A stretch of 64,000 bases of DNA from Ascaphus truei (GCA_036426205.1 CM071570.1:4229872-4293871), one strand, 5' to 3'. Shown: positions 9,685 to 20,453, counted from the stretch's first letter. Numbers and translations: made by a program. The notes: generated from the sequence alone by a model not told the origin.

Positions 9685-10515
9685 ATACAACAGTCGGAGA
9701 TACTGAACGAGAGGTTCAGGAACAGAGGATATCAAGAAAAAGATATACATTCTGCATTTATACATGCACTGCAACTAAATCGTTCAGAACTGTTGAAAAA
9801 TACAAAACAGAAGAAAAAAACAATAAAAACCAAGATCACAGAACCTGAATCTGAGACCCCGCTCTTTATCACCACCTTTAGCAATCAGGCTAGCAAGATA
9901 AGAAGCATCATAGAAAAACACTGGAGGGTATTACAGCTAGATAGAGGGCTGAAATCAGTCACAAATAATCTACCAACATTTGTATATAAAAAGGCAAAGA
10001 CCATAGGATATCATCTATCTCCTAGCTTATTCACTGCAGGACAAAAGACATCCCGAGATAGATTCCCAAAAGGCTTCCACAAATGTGGCAAATGTACATA
10101 CTGTAGATATGCTACACCACTAAGTTCAGTCACTAATAAATATACGTGTCAGAAATACAAACTAAAACAATTTATGACATGTTCTACCAATTATGTTATA
10201 TACAAACTCAATTGTGCCTGTGGTATGACCTATATTGGGAGGACAATCAGACCTCTAAAAGTTAGAATTTCAGAACACTTAAGATCAATAAAAAAGGAAG
10301 ATCCTAACCTACCAGTGTCTAAACATTTCTCAAATTGTCCAAAAGGCTCCAGTGAAACTTTCTCATTCAGTGCATTAGAACATATTCCTAGACACACAAG
10401 AGGAGGTAATAGGGAAAATGTACTGAACCAGAGAGAAATGTTCTGGATTTATACCCTCGGGTCTTTGGTACCCGGGGGTATAAATACGGATTGGGAACTC
10501 AAGCATTTCTTGTGA
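9685..10515 (+). pseudogene. Penelope-like retroelement GIY-YIG endonuclease, 5' truncated
   Basis: An open frame of about 276 codons that corresponds to the C-terminal part of a PLE polyprotein. The linker ends with a cysteine cluster, FHKCGKCTYCRYA. The GIY-YIG nuclease follows: YVIYKLNCACGMTYIGRT supplies the paired tyrosine motifs, RISEHLRSI the conserved arginine region, and NQREMFWIYTLGSLVPGG the C-terminal motif with the likely catalytic glutamate. This domain nicks target DNA for priming of reverse transcription. The reverse transcriptase that should precede it is absent: upstream is a (GT)n tract and then terminal-repeat sequence. It is therefore a dead 5'-truncated copy, although the frame itself has not decayed, so the insertion may be fairly young. 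Family call is secure. Confidence 0.88.
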
Positions 10516-11219
10516 AATGTATGTTCATTAGTTTTCCATACATCATTTATTTTATATTGAAAGAAGAACTAACCTGTTGTATTCAATGTTATGCACATCA
10601 AAAACAATGTATATATGCATAACACATCACAAGATTATTTAAAATATCATGATGTGTATACATTGCTCTTCTCATATTGCCTTTATTTCCTTAAAAATAA
10701 TAGAATGTAATTATAATGAGATGTATAACATATGCTTCACCCATTGCTTAGATATAGCCATCAGTCTTTCACAAATCATCTCGAGTAAATCTGTGCAACT
10801 GTTCCAAATGTATACTTTCATGCAAAGAATTGGCACAATAGATTTTTATTGATATATTAATCCATCATGTATGATTGTAATATAGCCTATATAACCTGAA
10901 TCAATGATTCAAAGTATATCATTATAAACAATTTACATATGTCACCAGGCAGTTAAAAACGTTTACAAATACGATCGCAACCATACATTATGGATAATAT
11001 CAAACTGTTTACAAAGAGTCCTCCAGTTTATGCATAGTCTATATGCTTTAGATATTGTTTTTAAAACCACCACCTTTGATTATGTATGTTGTTTGTATGG
11101 TGGGGTGATAATGCTGGGTCCCGTTTGTAATTAAGATTTCCCCATTGCTACGGAGTGATGACGCTGCGATCTCCATGACTACAAGCACAGCTTGTAAACA
11201 AACCATCCATGCATGGAGC
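10516..11219. other. AT-rich 3' region of the Penelope-like element
   Basis: No coding signal. It lies between the endonuclease stop codon and the hammerhead-bearing end, and is best read as 3' untranslated or spacer sequence of the same element. Confidence 0.45.
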
Positions 11220-11550
11220 CCGTCGCGTCACATCCGGTCCCTGACTTCCGGTATCATCACTTCCGGCCAATCGAGCCGCGGCTGTGAGCAATTTGAAACG
11301 CAATGAGAGGCACTATATCAAGGGGGTCCCAGCATCACTTTTTCACTCTCTGACGAAGCGCCAACGAGGCGTGAAACGCGTAAGAGCTCCCTCCATTTCC
11401 CTGACTGCACCATGATGTCCGAATAAAGAATATCTTTTAACCACAAGCTGCTTTCCTGATCATTTATGGCTGTGCTCTGACACACTGCCTCCAGCAGAAT
11501 ACCCACCTAAAGCTCAGATATAGCACATTCAGTTAAACTCATACACGGTA
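11220..11550 (+). mobile_element. Penelope-like terminal region
   Basis: GC-rich end sequence downstream of the endonuclease ORF, containing the hammerhead-like core at 11350-11380 and an AATAAA at 11424. Exact end not determined. Confidence 0.5.
11350..11380 (+). ncRNA. Hammerhead ribozyme-like core
   Basis: CTGACGA (11350-11356) is followed by a stem II of GCGCC pairing with GGCGT across an AACGA loop, then GAAAC (11373-11377) and GCGTA. All conserved core positions are present. A GTA that could be the cleavage triplet lies just after, but stem I was not established. Confidence 0.6.
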
Positions 11551-11579
11551 CAGTGCCTAAATATATATGTATAAATATC

Positions 11580-12620
11580 TATTAAGTAAAATGGTCTTTT
11601 AGTTTGACATTTTTGGCCAAAATTGTTGTAAGCCCCTGAGCCAACTTCATGGCAGACAACAATTCAGGGGTCCCTAACGCTTCTGATTGGCTCTCCTTCT
11701 GTCCCCTCCCTCTGATGGAAACAAGAGGAGGGGCACTCCTTCTCTCAGTGTGACGTGGCCTTGTTTGTTGGCCAGTCACAGCACAGGTGGGTGGGCTTTC
11801 GGCTTTCGCGCCGCTCCTCTTGCAGGGGATCTGGGTTTGGCGCAAAACCCCTGCACATCTCTCTCCACATTTCTCGCACAGTCTCTTTGCACGATTCACG
11901 TGCGCGCTCCAGGATTGGCGGGAATTGCAATTTTAGTTCGGCTGCTAACTGCTGGGCCGTGTATGGTGCTTTTGTCGCCATTTTGGACTCTTTCTTGCTC
12001 CGCGGAGCACGTGTAGTGACGGCCGCCATTTTTGATGAGCCCTCCAAATGTATAACTCCACTATTCTCAGTGTCTACTGTGTAACACGTTCCTAGACACT
12101 GACAACTCCACTTGCTCCTTGACTGCTCTCTGCATGCTATCTTTCTTGCTTTACCCACTGATATGATGTGGCATATCCCAGGCTAGGCAGAACTCCTTCT
12201 CTGTGCACTGTACTCACTGACTGTTCCTGCAAGTGCTCTGAGGTGTGTTTTATGTGGGTGCTGGCAAGTGTACCGGGCATCTCCCTAAGTACGGGTGTCT
12301 CCTACTTTTGGCCATTCATAGTGCGGGCCCTGGGCCATGGTCCCTGGACTAGTTAAAAGGCTAACCACCCCAGTTGCCTCACTCTATCTGCCTCAAGGGA
12401 CTAGAACAGCAATAGCCTGGCACCCATCTTACAACACCCATCTAGGGCACCGAGGGCGTACTGTGCGGGAGTCCAGGCTCCCCTGACTACCCCTGGTATG
12501 ATATGCCGTACCCTCCATAGAACTTGCACGGAAGGTGCACTTCACTCCTCCCGTTCTGCTTAGCTGAAAGCCTGTCCTGTTTGGGATCTCAGCAGCGCCT
12601 CCAAATATAACCCATGTCCT
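11580..12620 (-). mobile_element. LTR retrotransposon leader and 5' gag region (minus strand)
   Basis: Internal part of a minus-strand LTR element whose LTR lies at about 12640-13695. Near 12590-12605 (minus strand TTTGGAGGCGCTGCTGAGAT) is a plausible primer-binding region, though the matching tRNA is not assigned. The element stops near 11580; protease, reverse transcriptase and integrase are missing. Confidence 0.5.
11745..12158 (-). pseudogene. Gag-like ORF of LTR retrotransposon
   Basis: An open frame of 137 codons in the position expected for gag. It contains YTAQQLAAELKLQFPPILER and the charged segment REMWREMCRGF, which look like a structural-protein N-terminus. A second minus-strand frame at 11582-11899 continues downstream, indicating a frameshift. 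No zinc knuckle is visible. The assignment rests on position and character rather than a diagnostic motif. Confidence 0.4.
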
Positions 12621-12639
12621 CCCCACCAGACATAGACTG

Positions 12640-13695
12640 TATATCTAGGGTGTAGTGAGGGCTGGCTACATGAATCTTGGTGGTGCGTACCTGCTTATAA
12701 CAGGAGGGCCTGAGTCTCCCGCGTTTATGTTGGGGACAACAGGACTAGGCTTCTGGGGTAATTGCCTTCATCTGGTTCTTTAGTGGTGCAGCACCTCCAT
12801 TCTCTAAAATTCCCCAGGGATGTGGGGTAGGACCCTTACAGAGAAGAATCCTGGTCCCAGGGTGAATGCTCCAGAACTCACACACAATCTCTTTGTAAAA
12901 CAGCAGTGTCTTAATTGTCTTTCAACACGGTGAGGTAGCAAACAGCAGTTCATGCAAAGTCAGCAGTACTTCCACATATGAACAAGGTCTCTTCCTCCCT
13001 CCTTTTCCTCCAGACTGTATCACGACAGGATGGTCTGGATGGGTCCTCAATACCCCTGCCTCCACCCCCCAGGGTAGGCCCAAGGGGTGAGGCTAGATGT
13101 CTTTCCCCTCACCCCATGAACAGGGTGAGGGGCATTGGTCCACCTCTATAGTTCTGTCCGCTCTACTCAGAGGGGCTCTGAGTATCTCTTCCACGCACCG
13201 TTCTCACTCTACACGTGGTCTCTCAGTTCAGTCATTGCTCTGCTGGGTCCTACTCCACTTCAGACTAGCACGTCACTCCTCAGCTCCCAGGACATAACTC
13301 CACAGACTGACAAGCTGAACGCTCAGCTTTCATAGGATCATCTCTCTCTCCCACAGCACTCTCAGGCTGATGGTTCTCTCACTGTACAGAACAGACACAC
13401 TGCTCTCCAGATTCTGACTCTCCAGCCAGACACTCCAACTCCAAACTGACAGCTTCCAGAACTGACTCACACACACACAGGACAGCCCACTAAATATATA
13501 CAGCCCTGACCCTTATGATGTCAGCAGGACCTCCCCTCTGTCTAGGCCTGCACAGAGTCAGGGGCCTGCCTCTATCACTCCAGGCAGGGCTTGGTGAGGG
13601 GGAAAAACCCATGGTTACTACTGGCGCCTGCCCTTACCAGGGCTTTCTCCAGTAGGAGAAGGATAAGTAGCCCGCTCTTACTTACAGGGGCTACA
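12640..13695 (-). mobile_element. LTR of retrotransposon (minus strand)
   Basis: On the minus strand it begins TGTAGCCCCTGTAAG at 13695, has a TATATATTTAG promoter-like box at about 13493-13503 and runs into the primer-binding region near 12600. No second LTR is present, so the element is truncated. The 3' border is approximate. Confidence 0.5.
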
Positions 13696-14100
13696 TATAG
13701 TATAATATAATATGATATTATATGATTTATATATATTATATATACATAAACAACTTTGCAAAGCGTTGTAAGAGCGTTGGATAAGCCGTTATGGCGTTGT
13801 AAAAATGAATATAGGTATGCATTGCATAGCGTTGGATAAGCCATTCGTTGTAAAGCGAAGCGTTGTAAAACGAGGACTGCCTGTACACCTATAATATATA
13901 TTATCATTAACTGTGCAGGAAATGTCTTGTATATAATGTTTACCCTGTTCACTTATATAACTATGTATTTGTAATCATCTATTATTTGTCATCATAATTC
14001 TATATTCCCTGAACATACTTGAAAACGAGTGGTAACTCTCGATGTATTACTTCTTGGTAAAACATTTTATAATTAAATAAATAAAATAATTTGAGTATCA
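13696..14100. repeat. AT-rich tract with dispersed repeat (minus copy of 3365-3575 family)
   Basis: A run of TATAATAT is followed at 13740-13890 by reiterated GCGTTG(G/T)ATAAGCC and GTTGTAAA(A/G)CGA motifs ending CGAGGACTGCCTGTA, which pairs with the CAGGTAGTCCTCG repeat. No gene. Confidence 0.45.
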
Positions 14101-14139
14101 AGCGGGATTGCGGGGTGAACGCAATTTAAAATCGGTAAG

Positions 14140-14335
14140 GGACCACGGGGATATTGCCAAGAAAGGTGTTTTATGAAGTCGAGGTAGGGTGGCGGGCCCT
14201 TTTTCTTACCCTCCTTTGCATGACATGAGAGTTTCCTCATTAGGGGTGGTCTCCAAAAAAGAGGTGGAGGCGTTCAGGTTGATCCAGCACCTATCCTATA
14301 CAGAGGGCGCTTCTGTTAATTATGGGATTGTCACG
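14140..14335 (+). pseudogene. DIRS-type reverse transcriptase fragment
   Basis: The plus-strand frame reads GRVAGPFSYPPL, then MRVSSLGVVSKKE and FRLIQHLSYTEGASVN. This order (leading GPF, LGVV.KKE, then FRLI.HLSYP.G.SVN) is the N-terminal finger region of DIRS-like reverse transcriptases. A stop lies just upstream (GVL then TGA). Similarity ends at about 14330, where a tandem repeat takes over. It is a small dead scrap, with no tyrosine recombinase or RNase H seen. Confidence 0.7.
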
Positions 14336-14805
14336 GGAGACCAGACACGAATCAGATTGGTGCATCGATACTTATAGTATTCTGAGCTTCATTCACAAAA
14401 TACTGCTGCCAATCATGGCATGGGAACTTTCTCATTCAGCCAATCAGAGCCAAGCTGGTAGAAAAAGCAAATGAATGGTAAATCTGAATGACCCAAGGGA
14501 CATACGTAAGTTTGCCACCTCTGTCACTGGTTACTCAATGCCACTCGCAGTGACAGGGCGCATCTGTTAATTATGGGATTGTCACGGGAGACCAGACACG
14601 AACCAGATTGGTGCATCGATACTTATAGTATTCTGAGCTTCATTAACAAAATACGGCAGCCAATCAGAGCATGGGAACTTTCTCATTCAGCCAACCAGAG
14701 CCAAGCTGGTAGAAAAAGCAAATTAATGGGAAATCTGAATGACCCATGGGACATACGTAAGTTTGCCACCTCTGTCCCTGGTTACTCAATGCCACTCGCA
14801 GTGAC
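14309..14805 (+). repeat. Tandem duplication, about 250-bp unit, two copies
   Basis: Unit 1 begins near 14309 and unit 2 near 14558, both with CTGTTAATTATGGGATTGTC and continuing through GAGCCAAGCTGGTAGAAAAA to CCACTCGCAGTGAC. They differ by scattered substitutions, so the duplication is genuine and not recent. The first unit overlaps the end of the DIRS fragment. Confidence 0.8.
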
Positions 14806-15394
14806 CGGCTCCTCTGTCTGGCAGAGCAAATGGCAGCCCGGACGACTGCCATTGTTCCCCGGACTTGGGTACTCAGCCTTTCCATGTTGCCCATTTGCCT
14901 CTCACATGTCTGGGCATCCTCTGACTGCTTTTAACTCGATGTCCATCAGACTTGCTGGCACCAACGTGGTAGCCCTGGCAGTCTGTTTTGACATTGGTTC
15001 ATAAAGTCCCCAACACAGGGTACTGTACATTACAGTATCCCACAATGTATTAATAATATGATGTTCTAATACACTGTCTAAGTCTCTGAGTATGGGGAAT
15101 AGAATAAGAAAACTGTACTTTTTATTCCTATCAGCCTGTTTTCCCCACACACTATCTTATGAACTTAGTTTGGACTCTGAGAGTCCCCCCACTACCTTAT
15201 ATACGGTTGGGGAACCCACAAACCCTACAATAGTTCTGGGTTACCTGGCACTAAGTGTGAGTACCCCCTGTAACCAAGGGATCCCCTCAGATATAGGGAC
15301 ACAAATTCATTCCTGTGCCTCATTCGCCTTTCTGGGCTATGCTGAAGTAGGGTACCTTAGCGGTGAGTCACACTTGCCTTTTCAAAGGGAGATT
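14806..15394. other. Unassigned sequence with weak open frames
   Basis: The plus-strand frames at 14573-15004 and 15092-15520 are open for about 140 codons each but have no domain I recognise. Similarity to neighbours suggests transposon-derived sequence. Confidence 0.35.
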
Positions 15395-15760
15395 TTCCGG
15401 GACATGGGACATGCACTAAGCGTCGATAAGGCATTTTTCGGCATTTTCGCGCCACAATTGCGTTTGCGATTCAGTAAGCGCCGAAAAGTGCTCAAAATCG
15501 GCTATTTTTCTTCCCGTTAAAAATTTATCGGCATGCGGCTGCCGATAAGCCACTTTTCACCACTTTTTTAATTCGGCTGTATTCTAGTAGTCCCGATCAG
15601 CTTATCGGTGTTGATCGGCACTCAAAAATGGAGATTTCATCTGGAATTTGTCCCGCCAACTAAAGTTGGCAAGTTGGAGGGGAGAAGGATCGGAAAGCTT
15701 GCCGTGACGGCACATAGAAAAAAAAGCTCATCTCTACATTAATGGAGTCAATGGAGCGGG
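15395..15760. repeat. Inverted-repeat-rich element, MITE-like
   Basis: Dense short inverted motifs (GATAAGGC, GCCGATAAGC, TTATCGGCA, GATCGGCA, GCCGAAAAGTG, CACTTTTC) suggest a strongly folding non-autonomous DNA element. The borders are approximate and no target-site duplication was found. Confidence 0.4.
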
Positions 15761-16257
15761 GACTTATAACTTTATAGGAATGTTTACGTTATATTTGTCA
15801 GAATTAAAATGTGCTTGGCATTACAGTGTCGATGTCATTCACTTCATCGTGTACTCGCTTATGTTTATTATTGCCACAACATTTTACTTGTGTATGTGAT
15901 CATATGTTGCGTGCCACATTATTCTTCATGTTATAATGTGTCAATGGATAATCCAAGAGTAAACTCTTAAAGGAACAGTTCCCATCATATGCAATATTTT
16001 AATTATGTGGACTTCACAATATTATATGATATTACAGATTTCACACATCTAACACATTCAGCATACAGTCATGTTGCTATACATTACACAATGCTTTTAA
16101 TGTGTACCGCATTATCACTTGGACATGTATCTGTTTATTTTCATGTTTACCTGTATTTTGTGACCTCCCTCTTTTTATGATGTCCGCAATTGGACACTCA
16201 ATAACATCGCATGTTTACATAGTACACGATGCATTACAATCACTTTTCCGAAAAGTA
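15761..16257. other. AT-rich non-coding stretch
   Basis: No coding signal. Ends at the TA flanking the next MITE. Confidence 0.45.
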
Positions 16258-16649
16258 CTGCACCGACACACTTTATTCGAGCAAATACCCAGTATGTACC
16301 TGGCAGATACCTGGAATGCGCCGCTCCTCACCTCTGACAAGCCCCGTTGCGTTTGCCTTCCCAGCCTGGGTTCATGCCTGGCTGATCTGTTAAATGATAA
16401 TGATTAGGATTTAATAGGCTGCAATGCTTCGCGTGTCTACCAGATGGCATAAATTCATGAATTGTAATGCAGTATATATATATATATATATACTGTGCAG
16501 TATTGCAGCCAGCGGGAATAAAATGCTTCAATCCCTGCCTGGAAAATAACGCAATGCACTCGGGCAGAAAACAGTCACAAACCTCAATACACCCGGGTAT
16601 ACCCGAATTCGTGGGACTAGCCGAGCTCGAATAAAGTGTGTCGCCAGTG
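16258..16649 (+). mobile_element. MITE, TA target site, CGACACACTTTATTCGAG inverted ends
   Basis: The element is 392 bp between TA dinucleotides (16256-16257 and 16650-16651). The left end reads CCGACACACTTTATTCGAGC and the right end GCTCGAATAAAGTGTGTCG then CCAGTG, so the inverted repeats are about 19 bp. Internal landmarks are TACCTGGCAGATACCTGGAA, a (TA)n run at 16471-16492 and CTCGGGCAGAAAAC. It has no coding capacity. A near-identical copy sits inside the ERV at 28254-28652, where an empty site confirms the borders. Confidence 0.85.
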
Positions 16650-17036
16650 TATCCACACATCAACAGAAGTTACTCATCTTTAATACTATTTAAACATAAT
16701 CAATAGGAAGTATCCTGATGGGATTAAAATATGGATATGCCCAGTACTATTACTTCATGTGAATAGGTGACAATAACATGGCCAATTAGACATGTTGCAA
16801 CCTAGTTTCTCATGGTTGTATCCTAATGAGATGACTGTGTGTAGCGTTCTGAAGTGGAACCTGAATTACACATTCCACAAGTTTTTGTTAAATAAACGGT
16901 TGACAAAACGTAACATTACATCATTCTCAAATATCATTATTGCCTGCTGAACATACGAAAATAATCCTTTTCTTTAGTACTTGATATCCGTTTGCATTGA
17001 ACAACTTGGATATGTTAATGTAAATGTAAGACCTTG
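16650..17036. other. Non-coding stretch upstream of the first Harbinger
   Basis: AT-rich, no gene. It is the left flank of the composite insertion whose 15-bp target duplication starts at 17037. Confidence 0.45.
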
Positions 17037-18448
17037 CACTTCATCAACTCAGAAAAAACTCACAAAAAAGAAGAAAAAAACAGCGCAAAAAAACCTCATG
17101 GTGTAGTATTAAAATAAATTTATAAAATAAAAAGGTGATTATTGCACGTTCATCAATGACAGTATATATCAGCAGACATGTTTTGGACATGTTACCACTC
17201 GCGGGAACAGCTCAGTGTGGGCTGGTGTGTATCTGGATCGTCCTCCGGTCCTCAGTATACAGCTCAGCAGGGGGTACATGTCTCCTTGGAAAACCTCCCC
17301 GCAGTGTCCGTCTGCTCGGAAATTATGATCTCCGGTCTCTGGCGGGCCGCTCGGCGGGAAATTCAAACCTCCTTGAGGGATCTCCCTGCAGCAGCCGTCA
17401 GCTCAGACGCGGTGTTCTCTCAGTCAGTTCCGGATTAGTCCGCAATAGCTCTGACGTCATCAGACGGCGCCCGTCTACCACTCGCGTCTCTCCACATACA
17501 ATATTAGAAGGAGTGGAAGTCCCATAAACCATGTACAGGATATATGCAGTACAATAAAGCCGCAATGGGGTACTGATAAGGAAAGTAATGGAACGCGCGC
17601 AGGGAGATCCCTCAAGGAGGTTTGAACTTCCCGCCGAGCGGCCCGCCAGAGACCGGAGATCATCATTTCCGAGCAAAACATGTCTTGCTGATATATACTG
17701 TCATTGATGTACGTAACAATGGGTGGGGGAGTGGGGAAAGTGGATGGACTGGGCGCTTCCCAAATAGTGTTAAATTAGTGTAATTAGTGACACACCTTAA
17801 GTACACAGAATAAACCTTACACCACAAAGTGATTAATAAAATATAGTGTACAAGAGCAGCTCAACTTCCTCTGGTGGGACAGTTCCAAGTCCCAGGATGT
17901 AGAATTTTCTTTTCTTGGGGTTGAGGAGGAGCGCAGGATAAACTCGTGATATGCAAAAAATAAAAATATATATATAGTGCAGATGGTATATCACTGCTAA
18001 AAAGATAATCAATATAAGAAATGAACTCACAAAAATCGTATTATGTTACTGCATGTCAGAGATCCTTCTCTCTCTGACTGGAGCCCTTTGTGTAGCTGGG
18101 GTCAGGATACCTCTCAGTGGAGTGGATGATATGCAAGTAAAAGAAACCACAAATAGTGCATACTGTATAAACTATAAATATGTATTAGTCACAGATGTTA
18201 AGGAAACTCACATTTTCCATAAATAAGATGGGTGGTGGAGAGAACCACCGATAGAAGGTTGGTGAAGTGTAAAGCTGCTGCCCGGTGCTTCACTTGCACC
18301 TCACAGTGTAGTTCCGCATCAGTCTCTGCCGTCGCGTCACTTCCGGTTTCGCGTCACAAGTGAGGGCGGGAAGCCAAAATGGGTCTGATGTCAGCAGTAG
18401 ATTGCCAGTCCTTCAGTGTGCAAATTCTCTCCAGAAACTCAAACTCTA

Positions 18449-18473
18449 CGCGTTTCGCACACTGCTTCGTCAG
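18449..18473 (-). ncRNA. Hammerhead ribozyme-like core, minimal stem II
   Basis: On the minus strand, CTGACGA is followed by GCA-GTG-TGC (three-pair stem II) and GAAACGCGTAG. The flanks match the core at 11350-11380 in pattern but not in stem sequence. The stem is short, so activity is less certain. Confidence 0.4.
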
Positions 18474-18612
18474 GAGTATGATTGTATGGGTGTGCTCTTG
18501 TGTAATATATAGGCCCATCAATTAATTAGAAAAAAATCGGTATTTACTTTTAACCCCCTCAGCGCTCACACACAGCGCGAGGTCCAAAGCCCATAGGGTG
18601 AATACATACATA

Positions 18613-18950
18613 CACAGGCGGCACACTTAATTCGAGTACGGCTCATTCCGCAAGCCGGGATATGTCCCGGCTTGCGAGCCGCACTCCCTCAGCGTGCTGC
18701 GTATCACCGATGCGCGGTCACGCATCATCGGGTGCCTGTGCCGCCTGTACGCGTCCTGGTGTCGCGCGGATGTTAGGACGGCGGCGGGACGTTCCGGGGG
18801 ACCCGGCGGACCAGGTAAGGAGAGGGGGAAACCCCGATCGGCGGGCCTCTCCCCCGAGGCTTCGGCGCGCGCCCGGCACCCTCCGGCGCGCGCCAGGTTA
18901 CTGCTGCGGCCGAGAACGGGCAAATGCTCGAATAAACTCGGCCGCAGCAG
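18613..18950 (-). mobile_element. GC-rich MITE, inverted copy of the 1358-1717 family
   Basis: TA dinucleotides flank it (18611-18612, 18951-18952). It begins CACAGGCGGCACACTTAATT and ends with the hairpin GGCCGAGAACGGG...ACTCGGCCGCAGCAG. It is 338 bp with no coding capacity, and is the innermost, hence youngest, layer of the nest at 17-19 kb. Confidence 0.8.
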
Positions 18951-19429
18951 TACATACATGGCTAAATAATCTTTATTAAACTTGCTAAAAAATAGAGTGT
19001 TTATTTTATTTAAAAACATAATATATGGGTATCTGTGTTATATAAATTAAAAATAGTATATACCCACTAAAATGTTCATATGTTCTATTTGCTAAGAATA
19101 AAATAAGAATTGATGTACGTGCAATAATCACCTTTTTATTTTATAAATTTATTTTAATACTACACTATGAGGTTTTTTTGCGCTGTTTTTTTCTTCTTTT
19201 TTCTGTATTAGTTGGATAGCTGAGCCATCCCCTAAGAGCAGCAGCATAAAACCTCCTTATACTAAGGTTGTATTTATCTTGATCGCAATATCACGTAATC
19301 CTTATTTACCACTAATGAGCGCAATATCTGTTTGTTTCACTTCATCAACTCACCTGACATCATCACATAGGTATTTAAAGGAGGCCAATTACCTGCGCAT
19401 TGACAGCTACAGACCACAAAATGATGTGA

Positions 19430-19916
19430 ATGTTTATGAGACGGAGGAAGATTATATTGGACGAGAGCCTAGATGAGGATCAGGATGTCACAGGCCAAGG
19501 AAGGGACAGGGACACGGAGAGGAGAGGGAGAGGGCAAGGGCAAGGACATGAGAGGAGAAGGGAGAGGAGACAAGTAGTGCCTCGTCCTCGTGTCTACAGG
19601 GAGAGAACCATCTTAGATGGGATGAGTGAGGAGGAGAAAGTAAGTCGCTACCGTTTGAGTTCAGCAACAATCTTATCTCTTTATGAAGAGATACGTGGAG
19701 ATTTAGATTTTATAACAGCCAGAGGTCGTGCAGTCCCTGGGCTTGTTAAAATGCTGTGCTCATTACATTATCTTGCTTCCGCGTCATTACAGACAACTGT
19801 GGGCATAGTGGGCGGGGTCTCGCAATCTACATTCTCGCGGGCCTTTACCCAGTTTCTATGTGCACTCAATAGACGCGCTAGGAATTATATTCATTTTCCT
19901 ACAGAGCAGACAGAGT
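19430..19916 (+). pseudogene. Harbinger transposase, N-terminal exon
   Basis: A basic, arginine/glycine-rich N-terminus (tract GRDRDTERRGRGQGQG) precedes the helix-turn-helix region of a PIF/Harbinger DDE transposase: YRLSSATILSLYEEI, then GLVKMLCSLHYLASASLQTT and GGVSQSTFSRAFTQFL. This part binds DNA and leads into the catalytic core. The frame is open to EQTE, where a 522-bp insertion with a 15-bp target duplication puts in a stop. Downstream parts are at 20439-20741 and 20851-21245. Together with two further stops the gene is dead. The Myb-like partner gene usual for this superfamily is not adjacent. Confidence 0.85.
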
Positions 19917-20453
19917 AACAAGAGAAAGAGATGGGGGAGCACAGGTGGAAGGGTGAAATGGAATACAATATGGTTCAGGTATGTTAAACTCTGAAACAAT
20001 AACGGTGGGGTTTTAGAAGTGTATATTAATTCTTAACACTCACACGGCCTTGTGCAAATGCTGTCGCGTCAAGGTATCTTTAGGTCTTCTCTTCTCTGTC
20101 TTGTAGATTCGTTCTCCACTTTGCGTCTGCGCTCTTCTTCTCCTTCTTCTTTGGTGTGGTATCACCCTCGGGATAAATGAATAAACATATGAGCAGAAAG
20201 CATTCACAATATTATAGTGTTTAAAGGGATACAGACAGGGTTAAAATATACTACAAACACTCACTTTCTCTTGTTTCCCTTATTATTAAGGATCCCGGGT
20301 AGATCCTTTTTTGGGGTTGTTTGAGTCACAGGAGGAGACAAAGAAGCGGAGGGATACCTTACCAACTTCTAAGGTTGCTATTATACCTATATTCCGTACT
20401 TACTATACATACAGGTAGCGCCCGGGAATTTTTTTCTCCAGAGCAGACAGAGT
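19902..20453. mobile_element. 522-bp insertion in transposase, 15-bp target-site duplication
   Basis: CAGAGCAGACAGAGT is present at 19902-19916 and 20439-20453. Removing 19917-20438 joins the two halves in the same frame, giving PEQTEWLEV across the join. The inserted sequence contains a pyrimidine-rich patch (20090-20150) and no gene; its family was not recognised. The long duplication suggests a retrotransposed sequence. Confidence 0.75.

Larger units (their letters stand above)
17703..19120. mobile_element. Nested insertion with 12-bp target-site duplication
   Basis: ATTGATGTACGT at 17703-17714 and 19109-19120 brackets 1394 bp. Removing it restores the right arm of the surrounding palindrome without a gap, which is strong proof of a later insertion. 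It carries a hammerhead-like core on the minus strand (18449-18473) and ACGCGTTTCG-type sequence, so a Penelope-like origin is likely. A MITE (18613-18950) has in turn inserted into it. Confidence 0.75.
17037..19352. mobile_element. Composite fold-back insertion with 15-bp target-site duplication
   Basis: CACTTCATCAACTCA occurs at 17037-17051 and again at 19338-19352, bracketing a 2.29-kb insertion. The duplication length suits target-primed retrotransposition (inference). Inside is a long palindrome: 17055-17160 pairs with 19121-19205 plus 17690-17714, and 17311-17387 pairs with 17594-17672 (CTCTGGCGGGCCGCTCGGCG against CGCCGAGCGGCCCGCCAGAG). The palindrome is itself split by a second insertion at 17715-19108. 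The outer element resembles an inverted, head-to-head retroelement copy; its class is not proven. Confidence 0.7.

Noticed and set aside
18627..19019. GC-rich minus-strand frame of 130 codons
   Set aside because: It is the same MITE family in inverted orientation.
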